From NCBI GenBank assembly GCA_027919835.1, contig JANVFP010000004.1, forward strand, positions 124,001 to 188,000: a stretch of DNA of 64,000 bases. The letters run 5' to 3'. Under the pieces are notes generated by a model, which was not told the DNA's origin, did not search any database, and worked only from the letters and a program-made list of their open reading frames with translations. Made by a program: the position numbers and the translations under genes. The first letter of the stretch is position 1. The number at the start of each line of letters is the position of its first letter. Shown piece after piece: positions 58,095 through 64,000 of the stretch. This DNA comes from Lentinula raphanica (lineage: Eukaryota > Basidiomycota > Agaricomycetes > Agaricales > Omphalotaceae).

Positions 58095-58231
58095 GAAGTT
58101 CTCACCCAAGAAACCACCCAAACCCCAACCCTCGGTTCCTCCCAACCCCCTCCACCCGAGGCCTCACCGATCCCCTAAAGGCCATCATCAAGAACAGCCG
58201 GTTAGGGTTAGGTGCTACACGGGGAGGTTAG
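46758..58231 (+). CDS. SQS1: Giant SQS1-like splicing factor (R3H and G-patch) full of low-complexity inserts
   Basis: SQS1 proteins bind and stimulate the spliceosomal helicase Prp43 through a C-terminal G-patch. The start MARGKRGRGSSA and RG-rich exons (to about 46938; 47036-47271) fit the family. Exon 47339-47669 has RRPLLRPVVFVPAVHRRVLF and exon 47745 to about 49594 has DDIVVYVAPNPRHGRSGS, both family signatures. The conserved C-terminus is present: TLWEADRAKKAARKRERELA (56,920), GGKKGRKERRRAW, VDPRTLAVQLHRFL, the R3H core TRKKIHVLGSALGLKSKSRG (57,360), VPKHREGEEVGK and G-patch TSSNVGFRMLASMGWTEGDA (57,890). The last exon ends GLTDPLKAIIKNSRLGLGAT at a TAG. Between them lie thousands of bases of Ser/Glu/Gly/Gln repeats (GQGQGQ, GDRGDRGD, poly-E, SVNSVNS). 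My count is 2,500-3,000 residues, against usually under 1,000. Exons in 52,440-54,530 are uncertain, and two frame switches near 57,150 and 57,600 are unexplained. Confidence 0.72.
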
Positions 58232-61200
58232 TGAAGCCTAAAGGTTCACAGGAGCTTCGCAACACTGTTCCTCGTGTAACATGTCCCCCTTCCTCCTTCG
58301 CACTGTCCCTAATTTACAATAGATCCTTCACACTTTCGCTTCTCGTATTCCTCGTATCCCTCGTGTATGAACTCCAGAATCCTTTTTTGGGTACTTTTTG
58401 TTGTCTTGTAGTTTTGTTAGTCTCGCAATCTTTCAACTTTTGTAAATTCTGTAAATTCTGTACATTCTGTATAGAGAGCAACGTACATATCTACATATCT
58501 ATCTATCTTTCGTCTATCGTCTATCGTTCATCGTCTCTTGTCTATTTAATAGTATATTCATCACCAACTCTACCTTCTTGATCATGAATTGACTTATGTA
58601 CATATCTATCATACAGATGAGTCTCGGAGCTCAGGCTGTTCACAGTGCTTTTCAAAGCTCAACGTCTTGAAAAGGTGGGGCGTTCATTAACATTATTCTT
58701 CGACGACGATAGAAACAAACTCCGAGGGAGACTGATAGAATGATATCATGTAATCAGAACCAAGCGCACCAAGCGGCTTCAACCCCGACTTCAACCTGCC
58801 AGTGGCTTCAACCTCCTTCATGCATCAACACTTTTACTAAGAAGTTCGACTCTCTTCAATCTCTCATTCTCCTTAGCTTCAACTGTCAACGTTTCAACGC
58901 CCAACCCTCCGCTCTAGACCAAGCCTTGGCCTCAACAACAATCTTTGTGATTTGGAACTTTGAGACTTTGCGACTTTTTGGTATTGTCATGGACTCCCCG
59001 ACTGCCAGAACGTGATCTCGCTGCGGCTCACCAAGTTCTTTCCCCGTTGAAGCCTGTTCCAACGCTCAACGTTACATTCATTCGACAACCCCCTTCAAAG
59101 CTCAGCGCTCTAACCGCTCTCATAATTTACTGAACGTATTTATGGTATACTTCTCATATTTAACCCGCTGTCCGTGCCCATTGGCAACAAGATACTACTA
59201 CGAATTGACGCGTATCTGCTATCAATTCATCATGTTCAAAGTCTGCTCGACTCGTTGTGCAGAATCATCATCAAATGAATTGCGTGTTGCTTTCTACCAA
59301 AAAAAAAATACCAGCCTTTCTCTCCCTTCAAAGTTCGAGTCCGCCATCTTCCTCCCTTCCTTCCACAGTCGTTTTCAGTGACAAGTGTTCACTAGCTGTC
59401 TAGTAGGTTCCAAGCTTGCTTCAAGAATCAAATGTCGAATCTCAAGTTTTAGACTGTATACTCAGCGTGCGATTGGCAGTGTCTATGTAGTGATAGGAGT
59501 TTGGGCCGACTGGATCGAAGGGCACTGGGAGTTCTGGGTCCTGGGTCCTCGGAGGTTCTGAGAATGAGAATGAGAATGTTCAAAGAGGGAATTTCTCGTT
59601 CAATGATTGTTCTACGTGATCTTGGGTGAGTGAACCGTTGATCCCGAGTATCAAAGCTGAGCGCTGAAGCTTGAAGCTTGAAGCCCTATTGACAAAAGTC
59701 GTAGCTGAAAATATTGACTCATCTTGTTGGACTGTTAACCAAAGATTATCAGAGATAATCCCTCAATATCAAGCTCCCCGAGTGAGGACATCAGGGACAT
59801 ACGTATGTGAACGGTCGAAGGTGGTCGATGAGGGACTTTACTAGGGAACTTTGGGGAACTTCTCTTCAACAACCGCCGACCGGTGCGTGACGGTGAACTT
59901 GCGTGCGATTTTTGAATGATTGAGTATGGAGGCTGACGGGCGCGCTGGGGGTGTTCAATCAGGTTCCACTCCCAGTTTGTTTTCGCTGGTTTTGCCTCTT
60001 TTTCCTCCTTCAGGAGTCATAAAATCAGTCAAGTTGTCATCCATTACCCTAGTCTATCCTAGTCTATCCCGTTCGAAACGCGAATGGACGGAAATGGCCT
60101 CACCTTGTACAGTCCTTGTACAGGCAGTGGTTTCAATGTTCAGGTGGTTTCCCGCTTCTGAGCACGATACTCATCAAGATCCTGTTTCAGTGGATGAGGT
60201 ATTTTCTGGTATTTTCTGGTATCTTTTGGGTAATCTCACAATTGACATCCGAGGCTCAACAGGCTTCAACAGGGCTCAACGTTCGACGTTCAACCTCCGT
60301 AACTGTTCGTGCGAGACACAGAACAGAGAAGAGTGTGCGATGTGAAGCCTTATGTGAAGTATGTACAGCGGCCTTCCAGGACCTTACTAAGTTACTTTGC
60401 CTCTTCATCGTTATCGTTGCATCGCACTCATTCTTGAATCGCTAGGCGGACTCCGGAGACAAATCAGTAACCGTGCCAAGTTTGTCAACATATGGATGCA
60501 TATGGGGCTTCAAGCTTCAATGCCCGTTCGATTCGCAAGTCGACTCGCCTTTCAGTATTTGCCACCGATCCTCATGTGTTGTTTGCGCTCTTTATTTTTT
60601 TATCGAACGAATGGCATTATGGGACACCACTGATTCCACCTAATCCCACCTGATCATGCCTGATCCCACTCGCTCTCGACCCCAAAATGCGATAGGACCG
60701 CCCCTTGTACTGAATATCTCACTATCAAGGCTGTACTTTGAGCAGGTGGTGCTTGCTCGTTTCTCAGCGGTCCATGTTGTTCTCTTTGGGCTTAGGACGA
60801 GGGATTTGCTACCATTGGATGGATAACAGTGGATAACGAGGTTCGTGCGACGTGGAGGGATCATCGGAGTATCAGTCTATTCATTGATCATTGAAACACC
60901 CTCAGCTCAGTATAGATGCAACGGACCAAAGCCTGGATGGAATGCTACTGAATGTTGACATGATTCCACGTTTGCAATGCGCCTTGCCAAGTTGCACTGT
61001 ACTTATACCCATGGGTACTGGACGTTTTCTTCCCAGATTTTCTGACTTTTTTTGCGTCTGCCTCCATCAGTGATCTCATTCAAGTTCGTCTCTTTGCTGG
61101 TCAAAGGTGAGCTACCAGTTCACTGTCACCATCGACTACGCTGACCACCCTTGTTGGACATGTCCCGACAGACTTTTCGTGTTTTTTAATTGACTTTCTC

Positions 61201-61787
61201 CACGCTACCCCAAAAGAAAGCTTGACGATTCGTATTGGTGAGCTTCATTCTTTTGTCACTCTTGTGGGTTTGAATCTGATGTCTTACTTCGTGTTTTTGT
61301 GCCTCGCCGGTAGATTCGGTCAAGACTTTTACTGTTTACAGTACTAAACAAGTTCTCTTTCAAGTTCGTCCCTTTGCTGGTCAAAGGCAAGTTATACTTT
61401 GGCTATCGGTACCCTAAGACTGTAGACTAATCTACTTACACTCGTTGGGTGCCATGTGCGACGCTACAGACTTATTTTGCGATTTCTTTGTACGAATCAC
61501 TTTACGCCGACCCAAAAGAAAGCTTGACGATTCTTATCGGTGAGCTTGTTCTTTTGTCGTGCTCGCTCTGGCATATCCGACTCTGACGTAAACTTTCTCC
61601 CCTCAGATTCTGTCAGGTTTTTCCATACGACACTTTATACGCTTCACGATCTTTTACTTTTCATTGGTGAGGCTTACCGTCCTCGATGAGCATCCCACCT
61701 TCTCTGACACGCCTTCCCATATCTCGTCATTCAAAAAGCTCAAGTTCAAGCTATTCGCCAATTCAATCGACAATCTCGAACTTCAAT
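58232..61787. other. Long intergenic region
   Basis: 3.55 kb. Frames of up to 141 residues show no protein-like features. It contains the tandem cassettes at 61066-61640, which end close to the next gene. Confidence 0.55.
61066..61640. repeat. Two tandem cassettes resembling repeated leader exons
   Basis: Copy 1 (about 61066-61345) and copy 2 (about 61350-61640) share TTCAAGTTCGTC-CTTTGCTGG followed by TCAAAGG, then C-CAAAAGAAAGCTTGACGATT followed by GGTGAGCTT, and finally AGATTC-GTCA. Conserved blocks border on GTGAG-like donors and AG acceptors; the sequence between is diverged. A third GGTGAG-like half copy occurs near 61660. Confidence 0.65.
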
Positions 61788-63163
61788 ATGTTTTTCTATC
61801 CGCTCAAACGCCAACTTGCGATCGCGTTCGCCTACCTCTTGATCGCTGGATCTATCTCTGTCACTTTGTCCGCTGCGATTCCTGGTTCCGAAGTTAGCTC
61901 AGTGAGTACCGTTACTATCGAGTCTCGACTATCACACGCTTAGCTGTTACTCATGCTTGGATTACAGGACGGTTTGATCAGAGTTCGTGCGCCGCCGGAA
62001 CAATTCGCCGCTGTTTCCTTTCCTGCACAAGTCGATATAACCAACGCCTACCCCGTATTCCTGAAGAAAGCACACAAGGACACATTACAGAGGATAATTC
62101 TCAAACGGATTGCGAAGGATGTCAAAAACTTAGTGGAGCTACCGAATGGAAAGCTCGATCTCGAGGCCAATAATCTGAAGGTGGAGGGATCCATATGCAT
62201 CTTCCGTGATCCTGATTCCGATGACATCCGTTATATCGTGCCGTACAACCTTGCGGTCGCCGAAGAGAACTTTGAAGGCTCGACTCTAGAGGTCTCGTAT
62301 GTGGGGGGAAACCCTCATGATTCCAAGGCAAGTTTACACCGGAAGATCAATGGTAAACTTGTAGCGTTTGACCTTTCAGAAATTGAGGTAAGGAAGTTAT
62401 AGATCTTTGTCCTTTTAGTCAACGTGCCTAGGCTAACTAATACTGCTAGGCAATGGCTCAACTGATTGCCCGCACGCAGAGATATGCTGAGGTCACCTTC
62501 CAAACCAGCGAGATGACTCACGGATACCGGGTGCGACCGATATCTCAAGAGGCACGCTCTACTATGCTTTTGGATGTAGTCCTGCATGTGATTGCAAAGG
62601 ATGTTCAAAGCGTGCTCAAGCTTCCTGAACAGTTTCCATATTCATCCTTGTCAAGCAAGTCTGCACCGAAGGTTTTGTCTAAGAACCTTCGCGACAAACG
62701 CTATGTCATTCCATACCAACTGCAATATCCCCGGGACCTGGAAAGCAATCGCTACACTGGCGGTCGCATCGAGGTGTGGTATACAGAATTACAAGGTGAA
62801 CCTAAAGGACGCATACGCAGGCAAGGCATGAATAGCGACGTGGACCTTTCCAATGGGGACGCTGATGTACAGAAACTTTCAATTTTATCTGCTCCAGTGA
62901 TTTTGCTGACTGAACTATGATAGATGTTGCTGCAGTATTTGGATCTGTGCTTTGATCGCCGTTTGCAGGGCGTCGACAACCCCAACGCTTTTGCGGCAGG
63001 AATGCGCTTCCTCAACACTGCAAAGGAAAACAACCTGGTGCTAACACATCCTCCAAATGACGAAATACTCGCAGAAGCATTCAGACTCGCCTACAACAAG
63101 TTTCGTGAAGAGGGACTGGACGTACTACTATTCGGCGGAGGTGCCAATGAAACTCACATATGA
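61788..63163 (+). CDS. Secreted protein with internal duplication, unknown family
   Basis: Four exons, 61788-61901, 61969-62397, 62450-62866 and 62924-63163, all in phase 0, giving 399 residues. The signal peptide MFFYPLKRQLAIAFAYLLIA ends around SAAIPGS. Exons 2 and 3 encode two related domains: LQRIILKRIAKDVKNLVELP and LLDVVLHVIAKDVQSVLKLP, then DIRYIVPYNLAVAEEN and KRYVIPYQLQYPRD, each followed by a hydrophobic strand (LEVSYVGG; IEVWYTEL) and a basic stretch. Exon 4 adds a helical tail (FLNTAKENNLVL, EAFRLAYNKFREEG). There are almost no cysteines, which is unlike the other secreted proteins in the window. I do not recognise the family. An in-frame ATG at 61686 would bury the signal peptide and is unlikely. 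Confidence 0.8.
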
Positions 63164-64000
63164 CATAACAGTAGTTAAACGTACTAGTAGTGTTTGGCTT
63201 TTGTTGCTTGTGGACGTCCTGCATCTCTTCCTGGATTCTGGAATTACTTTGAACAAAGGAATGCCTATGATTCAAACTGAATTTGAATGTGATAAATGTG
63301 TTTCAATGAACAGGGTGCATCATATCGCACCTGAGCCTTCGTTATTCTGTTCATTTTCTGTGTCGGGTTCTTCAAGGTTCTTCACTGGATGCGGGGTAGA
63401 CTGTTCAAACGTTATGTACATAACAACGTTCATCACTAACCTACACAGACTACCATCTTGCTCCCATCCAATGCATCCTGTGCCTTCCTGTGCTGTCTCT
63501 GAACTTGATGGATGCTGTAGTTATCTCAGAAGTCCAATGCATGGTTCCAATTGCTATAGTACTTATTGTAAATACTTATTGTAAAGACAATGAACAAGGT
63601 AATGAGTGCAACATCTTGTGTGAGTTTGGGCAGGAGGGCTAGAGGCCCTCGGGTCCCAACTGCAGTCAGATTTTATAGACGTGGTCAGCTGCAATGGGTG
63701 GGAGGGCCCATGCAGCTGTAATCCTCACGCAGCTCGGAGCACTGCCTATGAGTTGTGACTTTGCAGATCAGCTGCGTGGAAGTACTGGGTAGGTGGGTGT
63801 GGTGAAAATTGGATAGTCTAGGAGGTTGCATTGCCTTCAAACGGGGGAAGCAGATGCAGTACTTGGAAGAAAGGTCAAGTACTGCATCACATAATCATTC
63901 AAAGACTATAGTTTGCCGACTGATGTCAGCAAACCGGCAACAGCTGGGCCCGCCTGTTCCCTCAGCCCCGGTGAGACCCCATCACCAGATGTCCAATGGA
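63164..64000. other. Intergenic region to window end
   Basis: 837 bp with no gene, repeat or regulatory motif that I can support. Confidence 0.5.

Noticed and set aside
58198..58213. GTTAGGGTTAGG, resembling a telomere repeat
   Set aside because: It encodes SRLGLG in the conserved G-patch end, and only two units are present.
59920..60345. 141-residue open frame in the 58-61.8 kb gap
   Set aside because: No motif, poor composition and no supporting splice structure.

Overview
The window is nuclear DNA of a filamentous basidiomycete, most likely an Agaricomycete of the Agaricales type (inference). Genes carry many short GT-AG introns, both strands are densely used, small secreted proteins are numerous, and several families are typical of these fungi: a NACHT NTPase, a DHHC acyltransferase, an oligopeptide transporter and an SQS1-type splicing factor. 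No bacterial operons, CRISPR arrays, rRNA or convincing tRNA genes were seen. All gene models are hand-spliced from the sequence; exon borders are given only where frame and splice sites agree.

Left part (1-12.5 kb): a flavin monooxygenase cut by the window edge, an HSL-type alpha/beta hydrolase, an acylaminoacyl-peptidase, a small hot-dog thioesterase divergent from the peptidase, and a second flavin monooxygenase. A poorly coding 1.5 kb stretch with possible gene relics follows.

Middle left (12.5-28 kb): a conserved protein of unknown function, two paralogous secreted six-cysteine proteins that resemble a beta/gamma-crystallin domain, a probable RNase P/MRP subunit tightly divergent from a DHHC palmitoyltransferase, then the most unusual locus. 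At 22,560-26,146 (minus) a NACHT NTPase reads in frame, without a stop, into a multi-exon CAX-type cation/proton exchanger. The exchanger half lies in about 2.36 kb containing no CpG at all, and its two ion-binding signatures are altered. A basic/acidic low-complexity protein follows.

Middle right (28-46 kb): an oligopeptide transporter, two small non-autonomous elements (one with 24-bp inverted ends; one a 207-bp foldback with a perfect 9-bp target duplication), a convergent pair of secreted PPxY-motif proteins, a third flavin monooxygenase, and a threefold tandem array of secreted-protein genes whose duplication unit carried along a piece of the monooxygenase 3' end. The three array promoters share a TATA box and a palindrome at fixed distances from the start codon.

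Right part (46-64 kb): one very large gene, 46.76-58.23 kb, which I read as an SQS1 homologue (R3H plus G-patch) swollen by microsatellite-coded low-complexity sequence. A 3.5 kb intergenic region with tandem cassettes leads to a four-exon secreted protein with an internal duplication. No biosynthetic cluster is evident; most neighbours appear functionally unrelated.
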